In this document: one piece after another, positions 13,803-25,654 of the stretch
Layout: each line of letters opens with the position of its first letter
Position numbering within the stretch: the stretch's first letter is position 1
DNA from: Rosellinia necatrix
Lineage: Eukaryota > Ascomycota > Sordariomycetes > Xylariales > Xylariaceae
Assembly (NCBI GenBank): GCA_021209875.1
Contig: JAGYVD010000001.1
Span: 2,604,001 to 2,668,000 of the forward strand
DNA: 64,000 bases
Direction of reading: 5' to 3'
Program-made: the position numbers and the translations under genes
Notes under the pieces: model-generated
Told to the model about the DNA's origin: nothing
What the model saw: only the letters and a program-made list of their open reading frames with translations
Database searches by the model: none

Positions 13803-13826
13803 AAAAAAAAAAAAAAAAAAAAAAAA
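13803..13826. repeat. Poly-A run
   Basis: An uninterrupted A24 run after an AT-rich lead. It could be the tail of a retroposed sequence, but I see no coding or SINE-like body beside it. Confidence 0.85.
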
Positions 13827-14636
13827 TTCTGCATGTACATACATGAAATAGAACTTGGTCAGGGTAGGAGAGATCCTCACCGTTTTACTCCAGTCTTGTT
13901 CCTGCGATGCTGGGTGTAGGGCTGAACAAGGGGCCGGAATAATTCTGACGTATTTTGACCTGTAATACGACTTCCCTTTGGTCGCCCGTTGACAATCTTG
14001 CCTCCCCACCGCCGGTGGATAGTTGGTCTACACAAAACCGACTGGTGTAGGACTTTATAATTTATGAACACATACACATGTAGTGCACGAAGTACTGGCG
14101 TATGATACGTATGTACTGGTGTGCAGCACACACCTACCCGACCGAGTCTCGGATTATACGGAGAGACTGGGACGACCGACGGACATGCATACATAAATCA
14201 AGAGAACAATTGTCAAACTATGACACGAGTTCTGCTGATAACTGCCACATGGCATGGTGCGGGCGCACGTTATAGACATGATGATATAAGCCCGGCGATG
14301 ACGGACGGCTATGACGGCTGGGCGTGGGATGTAATAAATAGAGTAAGAGTGTAGGATCACGGCATTCCCGGAATGAAGAGAAGACTGGGCTATCTACCAG
14401 TTATCAAGCACCCTCGAAGGCCTTGCGAAATTAAGTCTTGCTGATCTTGGTGAAGCAAGAGTTCAGCTGGCAAGGCTGCGGTGACTGTGCCATACATACA
14501 TAAATATACATACATATATTATATACATGCATGCATACATACACTACTTGTCGGTCGACTGATGTGGCCATTCGTCTGACTGACCAGAGCACACTATGAC
14601 CATGATGTACTTGGTTAGTGTAATAGACAACGTGCG

Positions 14637-14638
<2 letters not shown>

Positions 14639-14667
<29 letters not shown>
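14639..14667. repeat. (CA)n microsatellite
   Basis: About fourteen CA units. A cysteine/valine frame read across it is an artefact of the repeat. Confidence 0.92.
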
Positions 14668-14669
<2 letters not shown>

Positions 14670-14720
14670 ACACTTTTCTCTGCTGTAGAGTCAAATGGCT
14701 GCAGGGGGGTCTGTTGCTTG

Positions 14721-14750
14721 GACTCTGGGACTCTGGGACTCTGGGACTCT
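14721..14750. repeat. 8-bp tandem repeat (GACTCTGG)n
   Basis: 3.75 perfect copies of GACTCTGG in gene-free sequence. Confidence 0.92.
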
Positions 14751-15192
14751 ACTAAGACGTGGTAGCTAACCGGGACGGCTCAATGGTGCTTCGATGTAGT
14801 TCGAAATCACACCGTCGTGCGGCCCTCGGACTAATGCTTCGAACCGACAACTATGAAGGGGCAAACTGGATGATACAGCATGGTATATCCTGGACCGATC
14901 GTCTCGTACATACAAGTACATGATTCGGTTAGTCACTACACTAGGCTAAGTAGGCATGGAGAGCACCAATGTGACAAGTACTGATGATTTCGTCCCTTCT
15001 GCTCCATTCTAACCGACAGGTAGTTATATGACATCGACCTTGTCGCCAGGGCATCGGGCTGGAGTCTTTCCGGTCTATAGCAACACAACTGTCTGGGGGA
15101 GGGTCTTGTCACGAAGGCTGCCAATAGCCACGCTAGTGGTACGGCGTTTCTGCATGGCACTTCGGTATCGCAGGTCAATGATTGGAGGTTGG

Positions 15193-15222
15193 CGTTGTAC
15201 GTTGTACGTTGTACGTTGTACG
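15193..15222. repeat. 7-bp tandem repeat (GTTGTAC)n
   Basis: Four copies of GTTGTAC, followed by an imperfect CACGTTGCAC copy. Confidence 0.9.
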
Positions 15223-15412
15223 CACGTTGCACGCATAGTATGCGAGTAGCATCCTACCGGTGTTCCGTCGTGTGCCATGTGTTGTATATTAAGTATGTAG
15301 TGTACACTACCGCTAAACCATTGGTACTAGGTATGTAGTATTACTACGTACACACACAACGGACGACACAACGAAATGTCGTGGGTGGGTGACGATTGGG
15401 GGTCCGTGGTGC

Positions 15413-15508
15413 ATGTATGTATATATATATATATATGTATATGTATGTATGTGTGTATGTATGTGTGTGTGTATGTATATGTATGTATGTGTGTGTGTGT
15501 GTGTGTAT
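15413..15508. repeat. TATG/TGTG microsatellite block
   Basis: Compound run of ATGT, TATA and TG units about 95 bp long, with no gene within 1.8 kb. Confidence 0.9.
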
Positions 15509-16319
15509 TGTCTCTATGTGCCTTCAGCTCGCGTAGTCAAGGGATGGCCAGGAGAAGCATCAACAGAAGGCGATCCGAAGGGAGACAAGAGGACGATTCC
15601 TACCTTATGCACAGCGCGACTCTTGAAACGCTGACAGTGGTCATGATCAGCGCGCTTATTCGGCAAATGTGAGATGGGCGTGACAAATCCGGCCAAGCCT
15701 TACGGGACCCAGCTGTCAGGCAAGAGACCAGGGACAAGACAAACCAAACACAAGGGACGAACGCGGGAACCCTGCACAGGAGCACAGGGCGTCAAAGGTG
15801 CGCGTGAAGAGAAGAGGCTTGCCTGTCCTTCTGCCCGTCCGTCGACCCTGTCGAACAGGGCGAGCAAATTCCGCTGTCGTCAGATGCTAGACTCGAATTG
15901 ACAAGACTGTGGATGGGAGCCCGGCCAATCATGGTCGCTCCGGAGTGGCAGCGCCTCTTGGCTCCCTTCTAAGCTTGGATCCCGAGGACGATCATTGCCA
16001 AGTCGTACATAGTGCAAAGTGCAGCTGTGGATGTGCCTGGCTTGCCTGGTTCTGCTAGGGCCAACGGGGGGCCCTGGATCTGGCCTGGATATCATGCACC
16101 CACGTTGCTTTCGGGAGCCCGAAGGATTCAAGATTATGGGGTCTGATGGAGCAAGCGCTCGCGGCATTGTCTACTCATTCGATGAGCAGAATGGCCATGT
16201 AACATGCCGTACATACCATACATACCATACAGAACGCGCGACGGGCTACCCCATGGCGATTCCTTGCAGCCTCCTGCTTGAAGCATTGATCATTGCCTGC
16301 GTGGAGCAGCGCTGCGCCG

Positions 16320-16432
16320 TAGGGAAGGAGTAGGAGTAGGAATAGTTATGTAGAAGAGAGAGAAAGGGAAAAAGGGAGAGAAGGGAAAGAAGGGAAGGGA
16401 GGGGAGGAGGAGGAGGAGGAGAAAGGACAGGA
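16320..16432. repeat. Purine-rich (GGAGAA/GGAAAG) tract
   Basis: More than 100 bases almost entirely of A and G on the plus strand, ending in GGAGGAGGAGG. A homopurine tract like this could form triplex DNA, but nothing in the sequence shows a function. Confidence 0.8.
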
Positions 16433-16853
16433 CAGGACTTGTGCAAAAAGCCTTGTTGCCAGGGTTAGATACGTACACTACACACACTACATGACGGGCG
16501 GCGTAGGTCAAGGTAATCTTATCTAACATTTCATCGGTGTACACTAGTTGCTATGTGTGCAAGTATTCTAGAGTGTAGACTAGCCGATCTAAGTTGGACG
16601 GTGGTTATGTGTTTACCAATAAGTCGAGACAGGGAGGAGGCATACACACAAACGCGATATCAAGACGGGCCAAACACGACACGTACAAGGACTATGAGAA
16701 CTTCCGGGGACAGATCAGAGTAACTTACTTGACTGATGAATCCAAGCTCGAAGGCTTGGCTCATCCAGAGGCTCACGCTACGTAAGTCTACAACATGTAT
16801 ACTTCGTACGGTCACTAGTTAGCCCCGGGTCGGATAGAAGAAGCATTCCACCC

Positions 16854-16943
16854 GTTCCTGGGTGTTCCTGAGTGTTCCTGAGTGTTCCTGGGTGTTCCTG
16901 GTTGTCTCCTGGTTGTCTCCTGGTTGTTCCTGGTTGTCTCCTG
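16854..16943. repeat. Minisatellite built on GTGTTCCTGG / TTGTCTCCTGG
   Basis: About eight 9-11 bp units, first four to five GTGTTCCTGG/GAGTGTTCCT copies and then four TTGTCTCCTGG-like copies, suggesting stepwise expansion with divergence. Confidence 0.88.
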
Positions 16944-17376
16944 GGCCGAGTTAGTTCGTTCGGTCACGCACGCTATCTGACCGGCTACGGTAGCATCTAG
17001 CCTAGCTGGCTGAAGGACAATCTTGCCGTACCTGTCACCCCAAGATCTTATGTGCAGTAGCGTCGCCTGTTCAAGCGAACCGTTCGAACCCACTCCTGCC
17101 CTGCCCTGCCTCGTCTTGCCGCATTCACTGCTGGCACATATGGTTTATGGTGCGTGGTTCATACTGTACTTGTATGTACATACATCACCTCGTTCTATTT
17201 CTTCTCTCACGCCCGAGGAGGTGCCGTTGACTCAGCCATTCCGTCGGTACCCTATATTGAGCCGAGCGCCCCATCCTCGGCCCCGTCCTTTCCTTTCTTC
17301 TCGCTCTCTCCCATCATGTTTGAGCCTCGACGGTGGTGAAAGCGTGCGTTTTGCCCATTCCTTGCGTTGTTCCCCG

Positions 17377-19429
17377 ATGAAGGGCCCATGTTCCCCCTTC
17401 GTGCTTCTCGCGGTATGGGGAGCGCTGGGGAAACTGGGACTTGCGAGGGGCCTCCGGAGTCGCGACGACACCGATGCTAGCGACATCCCCAGCGCCCAAG
17501 ACTTCATCCGCCGCGGGTGCCACACGGTCGCCGTTCTGGGCGACTACGCCTATATCGACGGCGGCCGGATTACCGAACGGGTCGGTGGTAGTGCGCCCGC
17601 CGACAGTCCCTCTTACGATGGTAGGTCTACTCCCCTGACGGGGCGGGAGGCGTCCTTTCGCCGCAAGGACGCAGACTAAAACGGGTTGCTCTAGTCAATA
17701 CTACGTGGTCTATCGACCTGACAGAACCTTGGACGAGTGAAACGGTGCGGTTTCGATCGATACCGAAGCAAGCACCGCTTCTCAGCAAACAGATTCATTG
17801 GACCGACCCTTCAACGGGCAGCCTATACACGTACGGCGGTTTTTCGTCGGACGGCTCATCGCCGAGCCAAGACCTCTGGCGATTCGCCGCGGATGGTTCG
17901 GGAGGCGGCGCGTGGACGCAGGTGACGCAACGGGATTTTGTAGCCTTCTCGAAACTAAAAGGAACCTTTGGCGCGGCCTTCACGCAGACGAAAAACGCAG
18001 GCTTTGCGTTTGGCGGTGCAGCGACAAAAGCGACGGACGACTCGGTCGACAAGGACATCCCGGGCTACGCCACGCCGGGGCTCGTCTCGTACAATTTCCG
18101 GACGGGCGAGTGGGACAACAGCACGACATCGTCGTACGGCGGCTACGGCACCAGCCTGAACGCGAGGGCCGAGTATGTGCCTTTCGGCCCCAACGGCATG
18201 GTCTTGTTCCTCGGCGGTGCCGAGACGCCGGTGGACGCGACGAACGAGACGATCGTGGAGACGAGTTGGAATCGGGTGAACATGGTCGACCCCGTGACGA
18301 AGAAATGGCATGCGCAGATGACATCGGGTACCAAGCCGCCCACGATCGAGTCGCATTGTAGCGTCGGGGTGCCCGGCCCCAACGGCACTTACGAAATGTA
18401 GGCCCTCCCCCTCCCCCTCCCCCTCCCCCTCCCCCAAACGGGCATGGGCAAGCAGGCTGGACGGACTGACTAACACGTGTCGACAGATTCCTATACGGCG
18501 GTGTGTCGGACCAGATCCGAGACACATCATCCGAGGTCTACGTGCTCTCGCTGCCCGGCTTCGTCTTCTTCAAGGGCCCGCAAGATGCCCCCCCGCGGTC
18601 CGACCACCAATGCGCCGTCGTCGGCAAGGGCCAGCGGCAGATGCTGAGCATGGGGGGTGTGGATGGCGAGAACAGGACCTTCACGGCCCCGACGACGGCG
18701 GACCCCTGGGCCTACGGGCTCGGCATCCTCGACATGACGGAGCTCAAGTGGACGAACTCATACGACCCGGACGCCCCGGCGTACGACAGCCCGACCCCGG
18801 TGAACGATTGGTACAACGCCGGGAACCTGGACCATGTGCGGTGGGAAAGTGACGAGGTAATGGAGATTTTTATGAAGAGGGACGTGTCGCCAACGCCGAC
18901 CCCCGGAAGCCAGACGGTGGCCGGTGGCCCGCACTCGACCGGCGTCATCGTCGGGGGCGCCGTGGCCGGCGTCCTGGGCATCGCGGCCATCGGGATGATG
19001 TCCTTCGTCATGGTGAGGCGCAACAGGCGTGCGCGTGACGACACCCCCGACCCGAGACGACGGCCCGGGCCCGCCGAGAGCGTCCATGAGGAGATCGCCG
19101 AGTACAAGCCGGAGCCCTGGCCCAAAGACGAGGGGTCCCGGTATGCGTACTCGCCCGAGTCCGTCCTCAGCAGCGCCACGGTCCATTCGCCATCGCTATC
19201 GCCGCTCCCCCGTGTGCACCACGCCGGCCCCCGCGAGATGCACAACCCCGGGCCGAGCGAGCTCCCCGGCCACCAAGACGGCATGCTGCCGCCGCGCGGC
19301 GCGGAGCTGCCGGGCACCCAGCCCCGGGTCGGCGAGCTCATGGATCCAAATATTCAGTGGGCGTATGAATTACCTGCACCACTCGTGAGCCACAGAGTCG
19401 AACTACCGGATCGGAAATACTCTCAATAA
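17377..19429 (+). CDS. Kelch-repeat single-pass membrane protein
   Basis: Predicted extracellular beta-propeller protein; partner unknown. Exons 17377-17620, 17695-18397 and 18487-19429 join in frame to 629 aa. Residues 1-24 form a signal peptide (MKGPCSPFVLLAVWGALG). Kelch-type blades follow, with LYTYGGF, AGFAFGGA, MVLFLGGA, IFLYGGV and MLSMGGV motifs spaced as in galactose-oxidase/kelch propellers, and with many N-x-S/T sites. A hydrophobic span after VAGGPHSTG (VIVGGAVAGVLGIAAIGMMS) leads to RRNRR and a Pro/Glu-rich cytoplasmic tail of about 135 aa. The second intron contains a pure CCCTCC repeat. Upstream in-frame codons exist back to 17023, but the signal peptide fixes the start at 17377. 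Proteins of this layout are common and largely uncharacterised in Sordariomycetes. Confidence 0.9.
18404..18435. repeat. (CCCTCC)n repeat inside an intron
   Basis: About five CTCCCC units fill the first third of the kelch gene's second intron (18398-18486), between the donor and the branch/acceptor region. Confidence 0.9.
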
Positions 19430-20376
19430 AAAAAAATTAAAAAAAAAACTTAAAAAACTTGATCACGGTTTTCATGCGTATAAAGTGCGCACATACCACA
19501 CATATTTTCCACACCTTCTTACACGATCTCTTACACACACTTATACAAAACATACATACACACACACATACACACACACACACACACACACAGACCTTCG
19601 CATTCTTTACGATCCTTTCATCTCTTCAGTTCTTTCCATTTTTATATAATGTCCCATAGGAAAGGGAATCAACGTCGGATCCCCTTTTGACAACGGCCGC
19701 CAGCGTGTTATACATGTGGAATGCGATACCCGGTAATGACGAAACCATACTATTTTGTTTGTACGTGTCGCTCTTGTCCCGGCGTTTGCGAGATAGGATA
19801 ATGTATTATATATTTATATCTGTGTATGCGAATCATGTGCGGTCCGGTCCGCCTGGATGCGTCTCACGTCGCATTTAATCCAGTGGGAATACATAATTCG
19901 CATGGCTTCTTGGTAGGAGCACATATAACGAATTGTTGGTAGAAGAACCCAGTACCGTTCCCCACCTAATGAGAAAAGTTGATTCCAGAACGCGAGCATC
20001 TGTCTGCCCTGAGTAGACAGACCCTGTGGTGCTGTCTGCCTGGCCACCTACGCAGCTTCAGTAGGTAAAAGGCGTATGCGTATGTACCACTTTAGAGAGG
20101 ATGTCCTGCAATAGAGAATTCTAGTGATGAACGGGGCATAGGATCAAACCGAGGTACCTTCGCTTTCGATTGCAATAGTATAACTAATGTGGGAAATGTG
20201 TTAATTTGTTGCCTTCGCGCGCAACGTTTGGCGCGTGTCTTATGTTCATGCGTAGGGTATCATCAGTTATGTCCTATATGGCCCCGTCATGCCCGCGATA
20301 TCCTTGCTAGCTGGACATGGCCATAGCCTTTCGTCAAGGCCGACCATCTCTTTGGCTATTTTGATCTCTCCGCCGC
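19430..20376. other. Intergenic region between convergent kelch and FYV7 genes
   Basis: The two genes point towards each other. The region starts with A-rich sequence just past the kelch stop codon (likely poly-A signal context) and has a CA microsatellite at 19555-19592. No further gene is visible. Confidence 0.6.
19555..19592. repeat. (CA)n microsatellite
   Basis: Imperfect ACAC/ATACAC run downstream of the kelch gene. Confidence 0.88.
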
Positions 20377-21287
20377 TCAGCCGATCATTTTCTTCACCCT
20401 TTCTAGCAGAAGTCCACTTTCGCGGCCCAAGCGACGCTGGCCGTCTCGCCCGGGCTTTCGGGCTTTAGCCATGGCTCGTCGGAACCGCTCGCGCTCCTCT
20501 GTCTTGCGCTGCCATTCGGCGTCCTTCCGCGCCCGCTCGGCCGCCCGCTCGTCTGCCTCGGCCTTCTTGCGTTCCGCTACCGTGAGCGCCTTGTCGAAGT
20601 AGCCCGGTTTCCGCCCCTGCCTATTCGGTCCTCTTCGTTGGTTCTGCTGCCGTTGGTCCATGGGCGGCCGATCGTCGCCATTGCCATCATGATCGTTCTC
20701 GTCATCGCCTAGCATGGCCTGACGCTCGGGATGAACTTGTGGCGGTGACGGTTCCGAGGCACCTTCCTCCTCCTCCTCCTCCTCCTCCTCTTCTTCTCCT
20801 CCTTCTCTTCCTCCTCCTCCTCCTCCTCCTCCCACTCCTTCTCCCCTTTCGCTGCGCTCATCGCTACTCTCGTTATCGTCGCTTTTGCCGTTTCCATCAT
20901 CGGTGGCGTTCGTCCTTACGATGGTGACAGAGCCAGTATCGATGCCCGCGGGGGTGGGGTTTGGAGCGGAAGAAGATGAGGTGGCGGGCCCGGACGTCCT
21001 CGGCGTCTTCAGTTTCTTATAGGCCTTTTTCACCTTTGCTTTGTGGATGAGGTCCTTTTTTATCCTGTCAACTGTTGGCCGCGCACGCGCACGCGCCCAC
21101 ACGTTAGCCAGTTTCGCAAGACAGAGCAACCGATGCGATCGCTGGCGGGACGGCTTTATTGACCTTTTCGTCTCCAGGGACCGTCGGGCAAGTTTTCCGG
21201 TCCGACACGGAACCCCTTACGATGCTTTTTCGCAACCGGGCCAGAAGCATCGTCGCCCTCGATCGGTCTCTTTTTGCTTGGCACCAT
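20377..21287 (-). CDS. FYV7: rRNA-processing protein Fyv7
   Basis: Nucleolar factor needed for pre-rRNA processing in the small-subunit pathway (known from yeast Fyv7). Exons 21164-21287 and 20377-21071 are joined by an intron with a CTAAC branch site and encode 272 aa. The N-terminus reads MVPSKKRP, then KGFRVGPENLPDGPWRRK, which continues across the splice into the conserved basic block IKKDLIHKAKVKKAYKK. The C-terminus has the family's charged helix (ERERFRRAMAKAR, then GRDGQRRLGRES and LLLERVKKMIG). Between them lies a Gly run and then a Glu run encoded by CTC/CTT triplets (about 20765-20838), a likely expansion of a disordered linker. That makes the protein much longer than the yeast homologue (about 150 aa). 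Confidence 0.9.
20763..20838. repeat. CTC/CTT triplet run coding for Glu and Gly in FYV7
   Basis: Imperfect triplet repeat in the second FYV7 exon; on the coding strand it gives about nine Gly, then about twelve Glu. Confidence 0.88.
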
Positions 21288-22508
21288 TTCGATCCTCGAT
21301 AGTTGTCGATAGCCGGGGGCTATATCGCTTATGCTTTTGAAGCCACGGTCTCGGTGGCCGGGGGTGGTGGCATGATTGTCGTGCTTCTTAGCACGGTCAT
21401 GGGGAAGAGAAGATGGGTCCCGCGCGCGATATCGCTCTTTTTTCTTCGATAACGATGTGGACTGTGGAGCTGTGGAGTGTGGAGCTGGTACAATCTACTC
21501 CCAGCTCCGGTACAGGTACAGAGACCGGGGGTATGCGGAAAATGCAGCATGGGGTGGATATACTACGTACCTTACAAGTAGGTACTAAACCTTAGGTGCG
21601 TAGGCAAGCATGTAGTGTAGTGCACACTAGGTGGGGGGAGCCAGGGGGACCAACTCTGACAAAACACTATCTAACTACCTACCTAGGTAACTAGTTCTTT
21701 ATATATATTATAAGTAAACAAGCACCTACGCCCACCCACAGCACAGTCCTCGTGGACCGGGACCGGGACCGCGTAGGTACACACGTGTTACACTACTGCT
21801 GTGATAATGACGCTACTCAGTCATGTAGCCCCTACTAAAATACCTCGTCCTTGTTTGTTTCGGCCAAGTGCAACGGCATTTTATATTAGGTACCGATGAC
21901 TTGGCTTTAGGTACCTCTTCTCCAACTCCCCAACTCCTCCATGTCCTGCCAACGTCCTGCCAATGACTAACCAACTCCGTCCCATTCATCATCCATCATC
22001 CATCATCCATCATCCATCATCCATCATCCATCACCCACCACCCATCATCCACCATCTATCATCCATCAACTCAAGACATACCTCGCTCAAGACGACGTCT
22101 GAGCTCTCAACCGTAAACATCGTCTGTATTGTTCCATGCCAACCACGGCTCCGGTGGTGCATCTAGCAGTCTGTTGATATGCTTCTCAGCAACTAGGCCT
22201 TCTTTTCTCCCGAACATAGACCCCACGTTCCCTATACTCGCCCATCCTGACTGAACCATCCCGGCATCGCCCCAGAGTCGGAAGCGAGAGCGAACCGGGG
22301 ACGACGGAGCCAACAGTCCCAAGCAAGCCCGGAACGCTTCGCTGTCTCCCGTCTGTATGGTCAGTCAGTCGATCGGTCGCCCTAGTCGGTTGGTCAGCGA
22401 GAGATCCCCGTTCTAGCCTGTCTATGTGCCGTGCCTATGACTAAAAACCATAGTATTTGCTCTGACCCTCTCTTCGCCGACCCCTCGTGACCCTTGTGCC
22501 AATGCAGC
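21288..22508. promoter_or_regulatory. Divergent promoter region between FYV7 and the Atos-domain gene
   Basis: 1.2 kb shared 5' flank of two genes transcribed away from each other. It contains a CTACCTACCTAGGTAACTAG palindrome at about 21675, TATATATATTATA at about 21700 and a CATCATC minisatellite at 21989-22074. No defined transcription-factor site can be assigned. Confidence 0.45.
21989..22074. repeat. (CATCATC)n minisatellite
   Basis: About eleven 7-bp units, mostly ATCATCC with CACC and CTATC variants, in the 5' flank of the Atos-domain gene. Confidence 0.9.
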
Positions 22509-25181
22509 ATGCCCATCTTCCAGCAAGATCTAGACAGGGACCTGATGCGGAGGGAATCCGCTGATGGTGGTGAACAAGCCGGTGATCCGGTTGAGAACGA
22601 GAGTATCTCGCCCGCAATGTCTTCGCCGCCTCGTCGTCGGCTAGATCACGGTGATGATCACCACCGGCATCATCGCCGTCGTCCACGGCCACTGTCGAGA
22701 AAACTGTCCGAGGAGAGCATAAGAACCGAGCTATGTGAGGGGCCGGTGCCCGGCAGCCCTCTGCCGTCTTCGCCGCCTCTTCTCCATCGAGACCGTGACG
22801 ATATTAGCCCGAGTTCGGCCACTTGCACTGACCGCGCTGATTTGATCCAACGACTCAAGAGAGGAGAGAGCCCGGCATGGATCCCTCACCGATATGTTCG
22901 TATAATACCTCGTATATTCCTTCCATCGTGTCGCCACCATGGCTATTTCTCTTTGTAGATAGGACCGCTACCCATGATTTACTGACAGCCGATGCCCCCT
23001 TAGCTGTTTGATTCGGCGTGGAGTCAGCAAGATCCGAATGTATCCCCCACCCAAACCCCAGCCCACAAACCCACTACCACTGCCGCCACCACCTCGCCGG
23101 CTCTATTACCGCCTCCGACTATCACCCCCGAGAAAGACAGGGCTTTCTCGGATGACGAGAGAAGGCGCCAGGATGGGATGAATATCGAGAGGCCCCGGTC
23201 GGCCCTGCATAGTGGTGATTTTACACATGATGAGGCGTCTCCAGATGTGGGCGACGTTCGTTATCGAGCCCACAACCAAACAAGACAAGAGGCGCTCAAC
23301 AACACCCATTCATGGATCTCTACCTCGCCTCCGAGGGACTTCACGCCGTTCAATTTTGGAAGGAGACAGCCTCCACCCGTTCGGTCCGACGAGGTCCGGT
23401 CTGCGCTCTCCTCGCTGTCTTCTTCGATTTCAACAAGCTTTGTGTATAAGCCACCGACCAGCCCCCTATTTCAGTCAGAGAGCAATGACGATGTCGATCT
23501 ACTTTCTCCTATTGACAGCCTCGACATTGGCCATAGTCTTCCTAAACCGCAACGCCGGCACACCATCTTATCGTCCCTCTCGGGTTCCTACGGAAACGCT
23601 CCTAGCCCATTACAGAGGCTGAGTCCATCATTTCGCCAGGAGAGGACGTTTCCCTACCAGGCGCACCAACCCCGGCGATCCCTAACCGCAACGCCTAGTT
23701 TCTCTATATCTGGGTTTTCCTCTCAGACACCCGCGTCTCTTCAGTCCCGCCGACCTTCTCTCAGCTCCGACGTTTCTCCACTTCATGCATCCATGGTCGG
23801 ATCTTACGAAGAAAGTATCCTGCGCGGCCGAATGTCGACGACACCATCAAGGCCCCTTGACTTTTTGGCGCAGATCGGCGTACTCGGCCTGGGCAAGTGT
23901 AAACCTAACCTTCGCTGCCCCCCTCACGTGACCTTATCATTTCCCGCAGTCTTTTACAGTTACGGTAGTTCATCACACGGCCGGTCCAAGGAAGATGATG
24001 GGCCGAGTCCATACGTGGGGCAGATCGACTTGGAAAATGGGTTGCCAAACCAGGAGGAAGAAGCCAGATCAAGAAAGAAACACCAGACTAGAGCTATAGA
24101 GAGGAATGCGGCAGAGCCCGACGCGATGGACGCTCATCATACTGACATAAATCCCGCTATTCGGGACGCGCGCAGGACCCAGAGAGCTAAACGCAGGTCC
24201 GGATCTCCTCGAGCACCCCCTGGCGGAAGTTATCGGATTCCCGAGAAGGGACAAGTTCAGATCATTATCAAGAACCCGAATAAGACGGCTGTCAAGCTGT
24301 TCTTAGTCCCGTATGATCTGGCAGGGATGGAGCCTGGTACCAAGACCTTTGTGCGGCAACGCAGCTATTCAAATGGCCCAATTATCGACAATATGCCGGA
24401 ATTGAGAGATGCCTCCTCGGGAGATCGCCCCATTTTACGATATCTCGTTCATCTACATATATGTTGCCCGTCAAGAGGTCGCTTCTATTTGTACAAAAAT
24501 ATTAGGGTCGTATTTGCCAATCGCGTGCCCGACGGGAAAGAGAAACTCCAAAATGAAATCACGCTTCCCGAGCCTAAGTTCACTCCGTACAGGCCTATAC
24601 GGGTTATGCATCCCCCATCATCCAGCGGTACGGGGCCCGGCGCCAGTCTAGCCGCCGATGCAGCCTCTAAGAGACGAAGCTCCGGTTTTTTTAATGGCGG
24701 AGCAGGCCGCGTGTTTGATATGGTTGAGGGTTTCATGTCGCCAAGTCCATCTGGTCGCCCCTTCTCGTACGGCGTTGCCAGCGACCGCACGCCTGTAGAG
24801 CCCTTACCATTCACAGTCAAGGCGACCCAGGCCCGAAGACTAGCGGGGGACGAGGGCGGCATATTCGGGACCCAATCGCTTGAATCGTCACAGACGAGCC
24901 GTCCGGCAAGCCAAGCCTCTGGCATTGTATCAAACTGGGCTACATCGTATGATGGCCAAGCTGATCGATATAACAAATTAAACAAGGGGGATGTTGGATA
25001 TGGCGGTAACGCATTTGCTGGTCTCATTAATGGCAACCCGGTCGCTGCCGAGAGTTTACTTTCCCAACGCCTGAGATCACTAGGTGTTGAAAAACCGGCC
25101 CAAGACGCATGGGAGACTTCCCCCTACATTATTGGAGGAATAGGTGGTTTGTATTCTTATTCAGCAAATTTGCCGTGGTGA
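22509..25181 (+). CDS. Atos-like conserved-domain protein
   Basis: Member of the eukaryotic Atos (FAM214-like) family; animal relatives act as transcription regulators and the fungal role is unclear. Exons 22509-22895 and 23004-25181 join in phase 0 to 854 aa. The long N-terminal half is Ser/Pro-rich and probably disordered. The first conserved block, GSYEESILRGRMS followed by PLDFLAQIGVLGLGKCKP and FPAVFYSYG, is the Atos conserved domain. The second, about 75 residues later, has YRIPEKGQVQIIIKNPNKTA, VKLFLVPYDL and RGRFYLYKNIRVVFANRVP, as in the paired C-terminal domain once labelled a meiotic chromosome-segregation domain. The stretch at 23898-23950 also resembles an intron (GTGTAA to CAG), but it stays open in frame and its CKPNLRCPPHV fits the family, so I keep it as coding. 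The first donor (GTTCGT at 22896) is weak and less certain. Confidence 0.88.
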
Positions 25182-25654
25182 CAATTGTATTTATTGGCAC
25201 GGTTCAAATCTGTTACGAGAACCATCTACGCATTTTGGCACCCTAGAGTGAATATATACATATGTGTGTGTGTGAAGGCAAAACGGAACCGTTCCACCTT
25301 TTTTGGTTATGTTGATATATGTGCAAACTACTCCGTGGCAATGTATATTACCTAGATATGATAGCCTCAAACTCATCAACTAAGGTTTTCACGGTCGTGA
25401 GGTCCTCTTGTTGCAGGTGGAGATCCATGCTTATAATCCCAGTTTCATTGTCCTTCGTGACTCACTACCGTCATTCACGTAGGCGACCAGGGTTTGTAGC
25501 AAGACCTACTTGCTGCCATTTGGTGAGAAATGCTTTGGATAGGTTGTGCTATCCCTTAGGATTCCGGACAATAGTACCTACCATAAGTCTTATCCAACCC
25601 AAATCATCCATCAGCGAACCGCGCCTCGTCATATCTCGTTTCTGACCTCCTTTT

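Larger units (their letters stand above)
10310..17376. other. Long gene-free, microsatellite-rich region
   Basis: Seven kilobases without a frame that I can support as coding. It contains the 3' flank of the RhoGAP gene, a 9-bp minisatellite, an A24 run, CA, TG and GGAGAA runs, and an array built on GTGTTCCTGG. Open frames inside (for example the 152-codon minus frame over the minisatellite) translate the repeats. No RNA gene was recognised. Confidence 0.6.

Noticed and set aside
13779..13830. Retroposon tail (poly-A)
   Set aside because: No element body or target duplication seen beside the A24 run.
17798..18530. Long Arg-rich frames on both strands within the kelch gene
   Set aside because: Shadows of GC-rich coding sequence; they are interrupted at the introns and carry no domain.
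23898..23950. Possible intron (GTGTAA...GCAG) in the Atos-domain gene
   Set aside because: The segment is open in frame and its CKPNLRCPPHV fits the family's conserved block, so it was kept as coding.
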